This document shows, one piece after another, positions 11,601 through 20,879 of a stretch of 64,000 nucleotides of DNA. The notes under the pieces are model-generated. The model was not told the DNA's origin and ran no database searches. It saw only the letters and a program-made list of their open reading frames with translations. Every line of letters begins with the position of its first letter. The stretch's first letter is position 1. A program made the translations under genes and the position numbers. Source of the stretch: Bacilli bacterium (lineage in GTDB: Bacteria > Bacillota_I > Bacilli_A > RF39 > UBA660); assembly GCA_016296185.1 (NCBI GenBank), contig JAEDJT010000001.1:40660-104659 (forward strand), given 5' to 3'.

Positions 11601-14600
11601 GATTAAATAATATATCAATGATGGTTAATGATATACCTTCAGGAACAACTGAATTTAAATTTGTAACATTAGCAGAAGATGGAGTTACATCATTAACTTA
11701 TATTGTTGAAGTAGTAAAAGATAAATCAGACAACGATAATTTAAGTTATTTAATAATGGAAGAAGGAGCATTAGATAAAGCTTTTAATTCTGATATAATT
11801 ATTTATAATACAATAGTTCCTTATAGTGTAACAAAAGGTACTTTCCATATAGAATTAGAAGATGAAAATGCATCTTATGAAATATTAAATAATAATTTTG
11901 ACGTTGGTGATAACGAAGTAATTATAAGAGTAACTAGTGAATCAGGATTGACAAAAGACTATACAGTTAATGTTAATAGACAAGAACTAGAGTCATCTAA
12001 TAATTACTTAAGTAATATAACAGTTAATAAAGGAACACTTACTCCAACATTTAATAAAGAAAAACAATATTATGAAGTTGAAGTAGATTATAGCATTACA
12101 CAAATTCAAGTAGATGCTAAACTAGAAGATTCATCATCTTCATTAACTGGTACTGGTGTATATACATTAAATGTTGGCCATAACCTAGCAATATTAAAGG
12201 TTAAAGGTGCTGACGGAAGTATTAGAGATTATCAAGTATTAATTGATAGAAAGAAAAATACAGAAGCTAGATTATCACAATTAGCAATTGAAAGTACAAA
12301 CTTAACACCAGAATTCAATAAAGACAATTATGAATACACAGTAACAACTAGTGATCCTAAATTAACATTTACAAGATTAATACCAATTGATAGTAATGCT
12401 ACATATGAAATCATCGGAAACGAAAATTTCATAACTGGTAGTGATAGTAATGAAGTAAAAATTAGAGTTACTGCACAAGATGGCATTACACAAAAAGAAT
12501 ATAAAATTCACGTTAATAAAGAAGCTTCTGCAAATTACTATTTAAGTAATTTAGAAGTTGAAGGTTTTGATATAAATCCAAACTTTAACAGAAATACAAC
12601 ACTTTATAACTTAACAGTTTCAAGTGATATAAAAACTGTAAATGTTATAGCTATTCCAGAAGATATAAATTCAATAGTAAGTGGAACAGGTACTCAAACA
12701 TTAACTGTTGGTACTAACTACGTAACTGTTGAAGTAAAATCTGAACTAGGTAATACAAGAATGTATACAATAGTAATTACTAAAGAGGGAAGTACAAATA
12801 ATTATGCTTCTAGAATAGATGTAAAAAACGGAACAATGAATCCAGAGTATGATAAAACAATAAATACTTATGATGTAGTTGTTCCATATGAAGAAAAACA
12901 AATAGATTTTGATATTGAATTAGAAGATGAAAATGCTTCATATAAAATATTAAATAATGATTTAAAAGTAGGTAATAATACAGTTACTGTTTCAGTAACT
13001 GCAGAAAATGGTAGTATAAATAATTATGTATTTAATGTTGTAAGAGAAGAAGCAATATCTGCTTTACTTGAAAATATTAAATTTAAAAATTATCATTTAA
13101 CTCCAGAATTTAATAGTTATATAAATAATTATCAATTATTTATTGATAATGAAATAGATAAATTATCACTATTAAATATGGAAATCATTCCTATAGATAA
13201 GAAAGCAACTTACATTATTAATGGTAATGAAAATTTAGCTATTGGTTCTAATGTAGTTACAATAGAAGTAACAAGTAGCAATGGTATAGATAAAGAAACA
13301 TATACAATTAATATTGAAAGACAAGCTTATTCAAATAACTTCTTAGATTATTTGTATACTGATCAAGGAGATTTAGAACCAGTATTTAATAAAACAAAAA
13401 TGGAATATAGTGTTAATGTTCCATATGATGTAAAAACAATTACATTATTTGGTGAACCAGTAGATAAATCAAATACAATATCTTCAATAGGAGATAAAGT
13501 ATCAGGAAATTTATTAGATGGTGAAATAGGAACATTCAATTTAAATACAGGTGATAACTTAATAACAGTAGTTGTTACATCAACTACTGGAATTAAACGT
13601 ACATATTACATTAATGTTAATAGAGCTAAAGATAGTGATAATTATTTAACTTCATTAACAGCAAAAGTAGGTACTACTAAATACGAATTAACTCCTACAT
13701 TTGATAAAACTATTTATGATTATCAAGTTACTGTCCCAGTAGGAACAAATAATATAAATTTAAGTGGTACATTATCAAGTCCTAATGCAAAAGTAACAGG
13801 ATTAGGTATTACAAAACTTATTGCTGGTCAAAATGAAATAAAAATAAATGTTACAAGTGAAGATGGTGCTATAAGAACATATACAGTAATAGTAACAAGA
13901 GAAGCAAGTACTAATAATAGATTAATAGAATTAGTACCACAATATGGAGTATTAATACCAAGCTTCAATTATGACTTAACTGATTACACAATAATGTTAG
14001 ATTCAAGTGTTTCATTCGAATCCTTCGATGTAATTACTGAAGATGAAAATGCAACAGTAAGTGGAAATAAAAGACAATTAGTTCCAGATGGAATTAGTAC
14101 TAGAACAATAGAAGTTGAATCAGAATCAGGAGATATTAGAACTTATAATATTACATTAAATAAAGCAAGAACTGATAATGCACACTTAGAAGATTTAAAT
14201 GTAATAGGATATGAATTAAGAGATAAAGAAGGTAATTTAACTACATTTGATAGAGAAACATTTGATTATTATATTAATGTTGAAAATGAAAAAACAACAT
14301 TATTATCTCAAGAAGTAATTGCAACATTAGAGGATAAAAATTCAAGTATTAGTAAACCAAAAATTATTAATTTAGTAACAACAAGTGATAATGAATATAT
14401 TGTAAAAGTAACAGCACCTGATGGTTCAACAACACTAGTATATACAATTCATGTTAATAGAGCTAAATCAAATATAGCAAAATTAGAAAGTTTAAAAGTT
14501 AATGTTGGAACATTAGATCAAGTATTTAATTCAGAAGTTACAAGTTATACTTGGACAGTTCCAAAAAATACAGTAATTACAAAAGAAACTGTATTAGCTA

Positions 14601-17600
14601 TAGCAGCAGAAAATGGAACAGTAAGTCAAACAGAAAAACTAATAGTAAATCCTAAAGAAAATAATGTTTATGAAATAGTAGTAACATCAGAAGATGAAAC
14701 ACAATCATTATCATATTTTTTAAATGTAGTGTTAGATTTATCTGCAGATGCAACATTAAAATCAATTACAGTAGATAAAGGAACAATGGAACCAATATTT
14801 GATTCTGAAGTATATGTTTACGACGTATATGAATATGTAGATGTTGAACAAATAGAAGTAACAGCAATAACTAATTCAGAAAATTCTGAAATAACAAGTG
14901 GTAACGGAATAGTTCCATTAGTATCAGATGTAACACAACATGAAATAGTTATTACAGCAGAAGATGGTTCAACAGAAACATATGTCTTAAATATACATAA
15001 ATCAATCTTAAAAGATGAGAGTTTAGAAGACTTATATTTAAACGGATTAGATGTTAATGAAGATATAGAAGAAAAAACATGTATAGATGATAAATGTGTA
15101 TTAAGTCCATTATTTAATAAAGATGTAATAAATTATTCAATTAAAGTTCCATATGAATATCAAACATTAGATGTTTATTATGAAAAAATGAATGATCAAC
15201 AAACAGTAAAAATAAAAGTAGGTAATGAATATGTTACAGATTATAAATTACCACTTGGAAAAACTGATGTACTAGTTGAAGTTTATGATGGTTTTGATAA
15301 ATTAACAAAAACATATACAATTAACATAGAACGTTGCAAATCAAATAATTCATATTTAAGTGATTTAATTATTACTAATGGTTTAGATGAAGAAGATACA
15401 GATTATGTATTATATCCATTAGAACCAGACTTTGATAAACATACACAAGAATATACAATTTATGTTGATAAAAATGTTAATGAAGTTACAATTAATGCCA
15501 CAACAGAAAATCCAACATCATATAAATTTGTAAATGGATATAACTATTTACAAATGGGTGAAAACATAGCTACTGTAGACGTAATAGCAGCTGATGGTTC
15601 ATCAGAAAGAACATATATTATACATATTATTAAAGCTAGTGAATATAATAGTTATATTAAAAATATAACATTATCAACTGGTATATTCTGGGATTTAACA
15701 CCAAAATTCAAACCAACAGTATTTGAATATTCAACTACAATAGCTTCAACAAATAATAAAGCTACAGTAGAAGCTGTACCTGTTGATCCAACAACTACAA
15801 TTACTGGTACGGGAGAATATGATTTAGTAACAGGTAACAATGTAGTTAGATTAATATCAACAGCAGCTGGTGATGGATCAATTAGCGTATATACAATAAA
15901 TATTAATAAACTTGCATCATCAAATGTTGATCTACAATCATTAATAGTTGAAGAAGGTAATTTAAAACCAGACTTTGATAAAGGTAAAACTAAATATGAC
16001 GTAACTGTTGATAATAATGTTACAAAATTAAATATTCATGCAATACCAGAAGACTTAACAAGTACAGTTAAAATAACTGGAAATGAAAATTTAATAACAG
16101 GTAATAACATAATTAGTATTATAGTTACAAGCGAAGATAAAACTGTAAGTAAAACATATCAATTAAATGTTTATAAAAAATATAACAGTAACGCAAACCT
16201 AGAAAATATTAAAGTATATGATGATAAACAAGAATATCCAATAGAACCTGAATTTAAAGAAGATGTATTAGAATATACTAGTTTCGTTCCAAGTAATATA
16301 GAAAAAGCTAATATATCAGCAATAACTTCTTCACCATATTCAATAATAACAGGTACAGGAGAAGTATATTTAGATTATGGTAATAATAACTTTGAAATTA
16401 CAGTTACAGCTGAAGACGGAACAATTAATGTATATCAATTAAATGTATATAAAGAATATAATTTAAATTTAAGTACATTAGTAAGTGATAAAGGAACTTT
16501 AAATCCAATATTTAATAAAGATATTACTGAATATACAATTGATTTAAATAATACTGAAGATGAGATTACGTTTGTTGCTTTAACAGATAGTAATAAAACT
16601 ACAGTAACAGGTAGTGGAACATACGAATTACATACTGGAGAAAATGTAATTATATTCACTGTTTCTGATCCAGATGGTCATACAAAAGAATATAAAGTAA
16701 TCGTTAATAGAGCAAAAGATAATAACAACTACATTAAAGAATTAACTGTAAAAGGTATTTTAACTCCTGCATTTGATAAAAATACACAAGAATATCAAAT
16801 TGATGTAAGAGAAAGTACTAAGTCAATAGAAGATTTAAATTACGTATTAGAAAGCAAAACAGCAACTGCAAAAGTAGTAGGTAATGAATCATTTAGTAAA
16901 GATAAAAATCCAAATGTAGTAGTTATTAGAGTAACAGCAGAAGACGGAACAACAAGAGATTATAAGTTTAATGTTATGTTACAACCTGATGAATATTTCT
17001 CAAATAGATTATCTAGTTTAACAATTGATAGTGGTACATTAACACCAGACTTTGCTCCTGATATTAATAACTATGCTGTAACAGTATCTAATTCAGTTAA
17101 CGAATTAAATATTGAAGCGATACCAGAAAATGAAAGAGCAATAGTAACTGGTGATGGAAATATTAAATTAAATGTTGGTAGAAATGTAATACCAATAAAA
17201 GTAAGATCACAAGATGGTTTAATGAATGAATATGACTTAATTGTTTATAGAACAGAACCAAATGATGCAACATTACAAAGTTTAGTTGTAAGTGGTCATG
17301 ATTACATTCCAATATTCAGCAAATTAACTGAAAACTACGAAATGGAAATAGGTTCAGAAGTTGATAACTTAGATATTATAGCTAATCCTACAGATAGTAG
17401 TTCAACTGTTAAAATAACTGGAAATAAAAATTTAGTATCAGGTGATAACTTGGTTAAAGCAATAGTAACAGCACCAGATAAGATAACTACAAAAACTTAT
17501 ACAATTAAAGTTACAAAATCAGTAAGTAAAAATAATTATTTAAGTAATTTAAATGTAACTGGTTATGACTTTACTAATAGCTTTATAAAAACTAATCAAG

Positions 17601-19801
17601 GACCATATGTAATAAACGTTCCAAGTAATATTAATTCAATAATGATTAATGCTATACCAGAAGCAAAAACATCTACAATTGATGGAGATGGAATAGCTAA
17701 ATTAGTTGGTGGTAAAAATATTATTACAGTTAGAGTTACTGCAGAATCAGGAGATACAAGAGATTATACAATTATTGTAAATAAAGCTTTAAGTACTGAT
17801 TCAACATTAAAAGATATCTTATTAAGTGATGAATCATTAGATCCTGTATTTAATCCTAGTACTCATGAATATACAGTTAATGTTCCTGAAGAATTAGACA
17901 GTATAACAATTACTGGTATTGTAAATGATTCTAGTGCTACAATTACCGGTAACGGAACTTATGATGTATATGAAGACTTCATAGTAGATTTAGTAGTAAC
18001 TGCAGAAGATGGTAATAAAACTACTTATAAAGTTAATATTCATAGAGATATACCTGCATCATCTTATTTAAAACAATTAATAGTAAAAGATGGTGAGTTA
18101 TATCCTGGTTTCCATAAGTTAATTACTAACTATACCATATTAGTTCCTAATGAAGTTAGAAGTTTAAATATGACTTATGCTCCAGAAGATGAAAAAGCAA
18201 CAGTTACTGTAACCGGTAATGAAAACTTTAAAGTTGGAACAAATAAAGTACATATAGTAGTAACAGCAACTGACGGGACAAGTACAGATTATGAACTTGC
18301 AGTTGTAAGACAAACTATTGCATCTAATTACTTAAAATCATTAAGTGTTGAAGGATATACGTTAAATCCAGTATTTAATAAAACAAACATGTATTATGAA
18401 GTAACAGTACCAGAAGATGTTGATAAAGTTAAGATTAAAGCAACTGCTGAAGATCCATCATCAACATTATCAGGTACAGGTTATAAATCATTAAAAGTAG
18501 GTAATAATATTACTTATGTAACAGTAGAATCTACTAGTGGTGTAATAAGAACATATCAAATATTAATTAAACGTACAGCTAGTTCAGAAAACTATTTATT
18601 AACACTAGAATCAGATGTAGGTACATTAGATCCAGTATTTGATAAAGAAATAAATGCATATACATTAAGAGTACCTGATAAAACTACACAAGTGACATTT
18701 AGTGGAACAGCATCAGAAAACTCAATTGTAAACGGATTAGGTACATATGAAGTAAGTTTAGGTGAAACAACAAGAGCAATAACAGTAACAAGTCAAAGTG
18801 GAGAAGTAAATACATATACAATAAATGTAATACGTGGTGCTTCTACAAATACGAATTTAAATGACCTTGTACCAAGTACAGGAACAATAACACCAGAATA
18901 TTCTAATAATGTACTAGAATATAGAATGGAAGTAGAAGATACTGTAAATGTAATAAACTTTATTGCATCTCCAGAAGATGAATCTGCAACTATAACAACA
19001 GATGATATTATGGTTCTTGCTTATGGCAAAAATGAATATCATGTTAAAGTTGTAGCAGAAGATGGAATTACTGAAAGAAACATTACAATTATAATTAATC
19101 GTAAGAAAGACTTAATAAGTATCGAAGCAAGTGAAAAGAAAATATTCTTAGATATAGATGATACATATAATTTAAGTTACAAAATTAATCCAGAAGATAC
19201 TACTTATCCAGAAGTAGAATGGAAGAGTAATGGAACTACTATTGCAACAGTTGATGAAACAGGTAAAATAAAAGCTGTTGGATATGGTTCAACTACAATT
19301 CAAGTTGTTAGTAAACATGATAATACAATTTACGATACAGTTAATGTAATAGTAATGAGTAAGAAAATAAGTTCATCTGTTTATACAATTGATAGAGAAA
19401 GTGATAAAGATTACGAATATATTATCGGGTTAGAGCCTAAAACAGTATTAAAATCATTTATTTCAAATCTAGATAATGAAGAAACAATGATTCATGTATA
19501 TGATTATGAACGAAAAGAAATAGATGATACATCATATATAGGAACAAGTTTCATTGTTACATTAGAATTTGAAGATGAAGTGTTAGATGAATTAACAATC
19601 ATTGTAAGAGGAGACTTAAACAGTGATGGAGATATAACAACAGCAGACTACGTTAAGATGAAAAACTATATTTTAAAGAAGATAGAGTTTAATAGAATTG
19701 AAATGTTAGCTGGTGATTTAACAAAGAGTAGTTCAATAGGAACAACTGATTACGTTAAATTAAAGAATTATATCTTGAAGAAAATTAATTCAGTAAATTA
19801 A
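5666..19801 (+). CDS. Giant secreted protein (4711 aa): Gly-rich domains, about 39 cadherin-like repeats, Big2, dockerin-like tail
   Basis: A signal peptide is clear: basic residues, a hydrophobic core at about 19-33, and a likely cut after Ala37 (TVKA/ED). The order after it is as follows. Gly-rich domain 1 is at about residues 39-309 (ALK-like Gly_rich family, PF12810 type). Three cadherin-like units follow, then Gly-rich domain 2 (about 580-846), two units, Gly-rich domain 3 (about 1035-1309), and about 34 more cadherin-like units to about 4480. The C terminus is a Big2-like domain (about 4482-4568) and a dockerin-like tail (about 4648-4711) with one intact loop (DLNSDGDITTAD) and one degenerate loop. 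There is no sortase motif and no enzymatic domain that I recognise. An adhesin or scaffold role is inferred from the domains. The TTG at 5666 is favoured by SD spacing; ATG 5678 would shorten it by four residues. Confidence 0.9.
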   Translation: MVIVMDRRIFNNLFFYEKIVLMISLILFCVLPITVKAEDVIYNFDYSGKEEVLEIKYGGWYKVEVWGGQGGYGLCNGSRCGSALGYGGYSEGVVFLKRGEKLYINVGGKGTNGTYRVNSAGGYNGGGNGSWDGSDDESSAGGGGATHIAFESGLLKELSDKRDQVLIVAGGGGGSSWSYTAGAGGGYRGATNSTTNPTEVSQTTGYAFGQGQNASGVADSDGVGGGGGGWYGGYMYNSSGRSSGSGGSGYIASERLISYNDTTKKMYCYNCPTSTDANTYTVTTTNVSATATSEYAKIDNGYARITLVHKGNTNANLSNIEITGATASWDKTFNSNTYEYTLTFGTEDKTINIKGIPEENVTTVDPEELEYDIPVGTSSVSLISTAESGDILIYKLNIKRNASNYPYLKSISIDGEEIKGFSPTKLEYDINVPYYVETIDIGSISGRTNQIISKIGKVNLKTGSQTYEITSKSEDKTNIVTYKINVFREHSAYIKELSIKDYQLTNEYKPETLTYDIDVLSSDISLDINPILYDEQATYTIKDADFMINQNGTITITVTEPNSITKTYTINYHKISAQPKDLTCSNDYEEYIVPFTGLYKLEVWGAQGGGSQVNGNGNLGVGGKGGYSTGTINLKYGTKLYLYAGCQGGVSNGGLAAGGFNGGGSTWASSNGDPAGGGGGASDIRLYENSLYNRVIVAGGGGGGGEDSEAGGCGGGERGCQGASGTNAPGTQTSGTAGGVFGYGANTPYDGGGGGGGWYGGGTSGGSQTIPTGNSGSDANGGSGGSGFVFKQSTAINVPTDYQLTENDYLDNEAYTVNGNTEMPSHDGLTTMTGNTGNGYVKVTLISQSKNNYLSELKTDVGTLVPEFDPRITNYEITVNKYVSEITVDGEVSDINSTVTGFGTYELPIGDTIIISIPVTSESGDIRVYKIAVTREALAKGEHSTKLATLVLSDNEFETNPKFESETTEYTIEIPDTIISIPVETSLYDKESNVQITGNGYIKPGKNGLITITVTSPYVSSTVYKIKVVREGGIEEAEYGYNYTGKEEIFTAPVSGYYKLETWGAQGGYGLCNGGRCGGAYGYGGYASGAIKLKKGDQLYINVGSKGQDGTYRVNAAGGYNGGGNGSWDGRDDESSGGGGGATSIATTSGLLSTLENKKDQVIIVAGGGGGSSWTYTAGAGGGFRGATNGTTNPTEVSQTTGYAFGQGQNASGAADSDGVGGGGGGWYGGYMYNYSGRSSGSGGSGYIGNNQLVSYRDTVKNMYCYNCLESTEEDTYTISTTKYSALPTSNYAKSGDGYVRITKLEDPSTNNFLSFITLSATRYDNDEVSDKEISPSFNMEVTDYYITLNDMETIININAKLEDSRASIDGLGEHEVPAGTTTYPITVTAESGDVKTYNIHVTRPANNNPFPDNVIINGLVPSLCSADSSYCFLKDESNNQVSFDNKTHTYYLTVPSRIKQLYFNVELGHPYQAVNGEGRVSLKGGDNNITITVKSEAALDKDDTSLVENVDYSVYNFIVVRDMTGNTDLEEFVILDPNRDINYNPDITEYYVSVPNEYDKWQLNNVNEKQDYSCPEDSEDCIPQNILQLFIKTDDENATYIITDKKELEVGMNEIDVLVTAANGETKTYILNVYREKNENVYLSSLEVSNNTTIYSLIPEFNKIITGTYYVTVPNYIDTVNVNGTPEVNTTIVLGNGEYELVTTKANKVTITTTAENGTTEIYTLSITREKNNNNDLTNIIISDDNKNYELKPEFDKEILSYNVTVDEGVNKVNIVANTLKDTTNYRLLDNTSIKVGNNVKRIMAIAEDGTSKIYTINIYRPASTNNYLSDLIVKNGDKQFELSQLDESGIIGKGFDKENNKYQIEVENDIKTINVNGIKDISLSTVKGNGNYSLSVGENNISINVTNEAGETRTYTLTVIRKPNSNAYLKSITTSEGIIVPEFNKEEQKYVVNIENNVSSFSITAIADVNTTSINGGLNNISMMVNDIPSGTTEFKFVTLAEDGVTSLTYIVEVVKDKSDNDNLSYLIMEEGALDKAFNSDIIIYNTIVPYSVTKGTFHIELEDENASYEILNNNFDVGDNEVIIRVTSESGLTKDYTVNVNRQELESSNNYLSNITVNKGTLTPTFNKEKQYYEVEVDYSITQIQVDAKLEDSSSSLTGTGVYTLNVGHNLAILKVKGADGSIRDYQVLIDRKKNTEARLSQLAIESTNLTPEFNKDNYEYTVTTSDPKLTFTRLIPIDSNATYEIIGNENFITGSDSNEVKIRVTAQDGITQKEYKIHVNKEASANYYLSNLEVEGFDINPNFNRNTTLYNLTVSSDIKTVNVIAIPEDINSIVSGTGTQTLTVGTNYVTVEVKSELGNTRMYTIVITKEGSTNNYASRIDVKNGTMNPEYDKTINTYDVVVPYEEKQIDFDIELEDENASYKILNNDLKVGNNTVTVSVTAENGSINNYVFNVVREEAISALLENIKFKNYHLTPEFNSYINNYQLFIDNEIDKLSLLNMEIIPIDKKATYIINGNENLAIGSNVVTIEVTSSNGIDKETYTINIERQAYSNNFLDYLYTDQGDLEPVFNKTKMEYSVNVPYDVKTITLFGEPVDKSNTISSIGDKVSGNLLDGEIGTFNLNTGDNLITVVVTSTTGIKRTYYINVNRAKDSDNYLTSLTAKVGTTKYELTPTFDKTIYDYQVTVPVGTNNINLSGTLSSPNAKVTGLGITKLIAGQNEIKINVTSEDGAIRTYTVIVTREASTNNRLIELVPQYGVLIPSFNYDLTDYTIMLDSSVSFESFDVITEDENATVSGNKRQLVPDGISTRTIEVESESGDIRTYNITLNKARTDNAHLEDLNVIGYELRDKEGNLTTFDRETFDYYINVENEKTTLLSQEVIATLEDKNSSISKPKIINLVTTSDNEYIVKVTAPDGSTTLVYTIHVNRAKSNIAKLESLKVNVGTLDQVFNSEVTSYTWTVPKNTVITKETVLAIAAENGTVSQTEKLIVNPKENNVYEIVVTSEDETQSLSYFLNVVLDLSADATLKSITVDKGTMEPIFDSEVYVYDVYEYVDVEQIEVTAITNSENSEITSGNGIVPLVSDVTQHEIVITAEDGSTETYVLNIHKSILKDESLEDLYLNGLDVNEDIEEKTCIDDKCVLSPLFNKDVINYSIKVPYEYQTLDVYYEKMNDQQTVKIKVGNEYVTDYKLPLGKTDVLVEVYDGFDKLTKTYTINIERCKSNNSYLSDLIITNGLDEEDTDYVLYPLEPDFDKHTQEYTIYVDKNVNEVTINATTENPTSYKFVNGYNYLQMGENIATVDVIAADGSSERTYIIHIIKASEYNSYIKNITLSTGIFWDLTPKFKPTVFEYSTTIASTNNKATVEAVPVDPTTTITGTGEYDLVTGNNVVRLISTAAGDGSISVYTININKLASSNVDLQSLIVEEGNLKPDFDKGKTKYDVTVDNNVTKLNIHAIPEDLTSTVKITGNENLITGNNIISIIVTSEDKTVSKTYQLNVYKKYNSNANLENIKVYDDKQEYPIEPEFKEDVLEYTSFVPSNIEKANISAITSSPYSIITGTGEVYLDYGNNNFEITVTAEDGTINVYQLNVYKEYNLNLSTLVSDKGTLNPIFNKDITEYTIDLNNTEDEITFVALTDSNKTTVTGSGTYELHTGENVIIFTVSDPDGHTKEYKVIVNRAKDNNNYIKELTVKGILTPAFDKNTQEYQIDVRESTKSIEDLNYVLESKTATAKVVGNESFSKDKNPNVVVIRVTAEDGTTRDYKFNVMLQPDEYFSNRLSSLTIDSGTLTPDFAPDINNYAVTVSNSVNELNIEAIPENERAIVTGDGNIKLNVGRNVIPIKVRSQDGLMNEYDLIVYRTEPNDATLQSLVVSGHDYIPIFSKLTENYEMEIGSEVDNLDIIANPTDSSSTVKITGNKNLVSGDNLVKAIVTAPDKITTKTYTIKVTKSVSKNNYLSNLNVTGYDFTNSFIKTNQGPYVINVPSNINSIMINAIPEAKTSTIDGDGIAKLVGGKNIITVRVTAESGDTRDYTIIVNKALSTDSTLKDILLSDESLDPVFNPSTHEYTVNVPEELDSITITGIVNDSSATITGNGTYDVYEDFIVDLVVTAEDGNKTTYKVNIHRDIPASSYLKQLIVKDGELYPGFHKLITNYTILVPNEVRSLNMTYAPEDEKATVTVTGNENFKVGTNKVHIVVTATDGTSTDYELAVVRQTIASNYLKSLSVEGYTLNPVFNKTNMYYEVTVPEDVDKVKIKATAEDPSSTLSGTGYKSLKVGNNITYVTVESTSGVIRTYQILIKRTASSENYLLTLESDVGTLDPVFDKEINAYTLRVPDKTTQVTFSGTASENSIVNGLGTYEVSLGETTRAITVTSQSGEVNTYTINVIRGASTNTNLNDLVPSTGTITPEYSNNVLEYRMEVEDTVNVINFIASPEDESATITTDDIMVLAYGKNEYHVKVVAEDGITERNITIIINRKKDLISIEASEKKIFLDIDDTYNLSYKINPEDTTYPEVEWKSNGTTIATVDETGKIKAVGYGSTTIQVVSKHDNTIYDTVNVIVMSKKISSSVYTIDRESDKDYEYIIGLEPKTVLKSFISNLDNEETMIHVYDYERKEIDDTSYIGTSFIVTLEFEDEVLDELTIIVRGDLNSDGDITTADYVKMKNYILKKIEFNRIEMLAGDLTKSSSIGTTDYVKLKNYILKKINSVN
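5795..6590 (+). repeat. Gly-rich domain 1 coding block
   Basis: Encodes GGYNGGGNGSWDG, GGGGG and GGGGGGWYGG runs with paired Cys (LCNGSRC, CYNC). The 6226-6400 part is nearly identical in DNA to 9215-9400. It uses many GGC/GGA codons, unlike the AT-rich flanks. Confidence 0.8.
7405..8205 (+). repeat. Gly-rich domain 2 coding block
   Basis: Divergent Gly-rich copy (KLEVWGAQGGG, GGGGGGGEDSEAGG, GGGGGGWYGGG). It has the same domain shape as blocks 1 and 3 but clearly lower similarity. Confidence 0.75.
8770..9590 (+). repeat. Gly-rich domain 3 coding block (near copy of block 1)
   Basis: Encodes the same order of motifs as block 1 (GYGLCNGGRCGG, GGYNGGGNGSWDG, CYNC). It shares long stretches of identical DNA with block 1, indicating a recent internal duplication or gene conversion. 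Confidence 0.8.
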
Positions 19802-19824
19802 AAGAAGACAAAAGTCTTCTTTTA
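19801..19824 (+). terminator. Intrinsic terminator after second giant gene
   Basis: AAAGAAGAC, loop AAAA, GTCTTCTTT. It begins immediately at the stop codon. Confidence 0.8.
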
Positions 19825-19827
19825 ATG

Positions 19828-19849
19828 TGGTATAATATATTTAGGAGGG
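19828..19849 (+). promoter_or_regulatory. Extended -10 promoter and SD of galE
   Basis: TGG-TATAAT at 19828-19836, three bases after the terminator; SD AGGAGGG at 19843-19849. Confidence 0.7.
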
Positions 19850-19855
19850 ATTAAT

Positions 19856-20866
19856 ATGAAAATATTAGTAACAGGTGGTACAGGATATATTGGTAGCCAC
19901 ACAGTATGTGAATTACTAGATAATAATTATGAAGTAGTAATTATTGATAACTTAGTGAATTCAAAAATAGAAGTGCTTGATAGCATTAAAACAATAACAG
20001 GTAAGGATGTTAAATTCTATCAAGGAGACGTTCAAGATAAAGAACTATTAAATAAAATATTTAAAGAAAATAAAATAGATGGTGTTATTCACTTTGCAGG
20101 ATTAAAAGCTGTAGGTGAATCAGTACAAAAACCAATTTTATATTATGATAACAACTTAAATTCTACATTAGTATTATTAAGTGTTATGGCAGAAAACAAT
20201 TGTAAAAATATTGTATTCTCATCTAGTGCAACAGTATATGGAGATCCAGAAAGATTACCATTAACAGAAGATTGCAAAGTTGGTGGAACAACAAATCCAT
20301 ATGGTACAACAAAATTAATGATTGAAAGAATCTTAAAAGATTTATATATTGCAGATAATTCATGGAGTATTACAATCTTAAGATATTTCAATCCAATTGG
20401 TGCACATGAATCAGGATTAATTGGAGAAAATCCAAATGGTATTCCAAATAACTTAATGCCATATATCATTAAAGTTGCTACTGGAGAACTTCCAAAACTA
20501 AATGTATTTGGTAATGACTATGATACAGAAGATGGTACTGGAGTAAGAGATTATATTCATGTAGTAGATTTAGCTAAAGGACATATTAAAGCTATTGAAA
20601 AAACAGTTAAAGGACCTGGTGTAAATATTTATAACTTAGGTACTGGTCATGGATATTCAGTATTAGATATCGTTAAAACATTCGAACGTGTAAATGGTAT
20701 TGAAGTTAAATATGAAATAGCACCAAGAAGAGCTGGAGATATTGCTGCATGTTATGCAGATCCATCTAAAGCATTAAATGAATTAGGATGGAAAGCTGAA
20801 AAAGAAATCGATGAAATGTGCAAAGATAGTTATAACTATGTACAAAGTGTTAAAAAAGGAGAATAA
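19856..20866 (+). CDS. galE: UDP-glucose 4-epimerase
   Basis: Interconverts UDP-glucose and UDP-galactose (Leloir pathway and supply of UDP-galactose for surface glycans); a cytoplasmic short-chain dehydrogenase-type enzyme. The N-terminal NAD-binding motif GGTGYIGS is at residues 7-14. The catalytic Tyr149-x3-Lys153 lies in NPYGTTK, and the SSSATVYG strand holds the catalytic serine region. At 336 aa it matches the usual family length. SD AGGAGGG lies 6 bases before the ATG. The gene is monocistronic, between its own extended -10 promoter and a terminator. Related UDP-N-acetylglucosamine 4-epimerases cannot be excluded on sequence alone. Confidence 0.93.
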   Translation: MKILVTGGTGYIGSHTVCELLDNNYEVVIIDNLVNSKIEVLDSIKTITGKDVKFYQGDVQDKELLNKIFKENKIDGVIHFAGLKAVGESVQKPILYYDNNLNSTLVLLSVMAENNCKNIVFSSSATVYGDPERLPLTEDCKVGGTTNPYGTTKLMIERILKDLYIADNSWSITILRYFNPIGAHESGLIGENPNGIPNNLMPYIIKVATGELPKLNVFGNDYDTEDGTGVRDYIHVVDLAKGHIKAIEKTVKGPGVNIYNLGTGHGYSVLDIVKTFERVNGIEVKYEIAPRRAGDIAACYADPSKALNELGWKAEKEIDEMCKDSYNYVQSVKKGE

Positions 20867-20879
20867 TCTCCTTTTTTTT
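20852..20879 (+). terminator. Intrinsic terminator after galE, overlapping the stop codon
   Basis: AAAAAAGGAGA, loop ATAA, TCTCC followed by eight T. The galE TAA forms part of the loop. Confidence 0.85.

Larger units (their letters stand above)
6591..19108 (+). repeat. Cadherin-like beta-sandwich repeats of the second giant protein (about 39 units)
   Basis: I count about 39 units: three between Gly-rich domains 1 and 2, two between 2 and 3, and the rest after domain 3. Several carry inserts closed by two cysteines spaced 4-5 residues apart, for example near 9940, 10390 and 15080. Confidence 0.8.
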
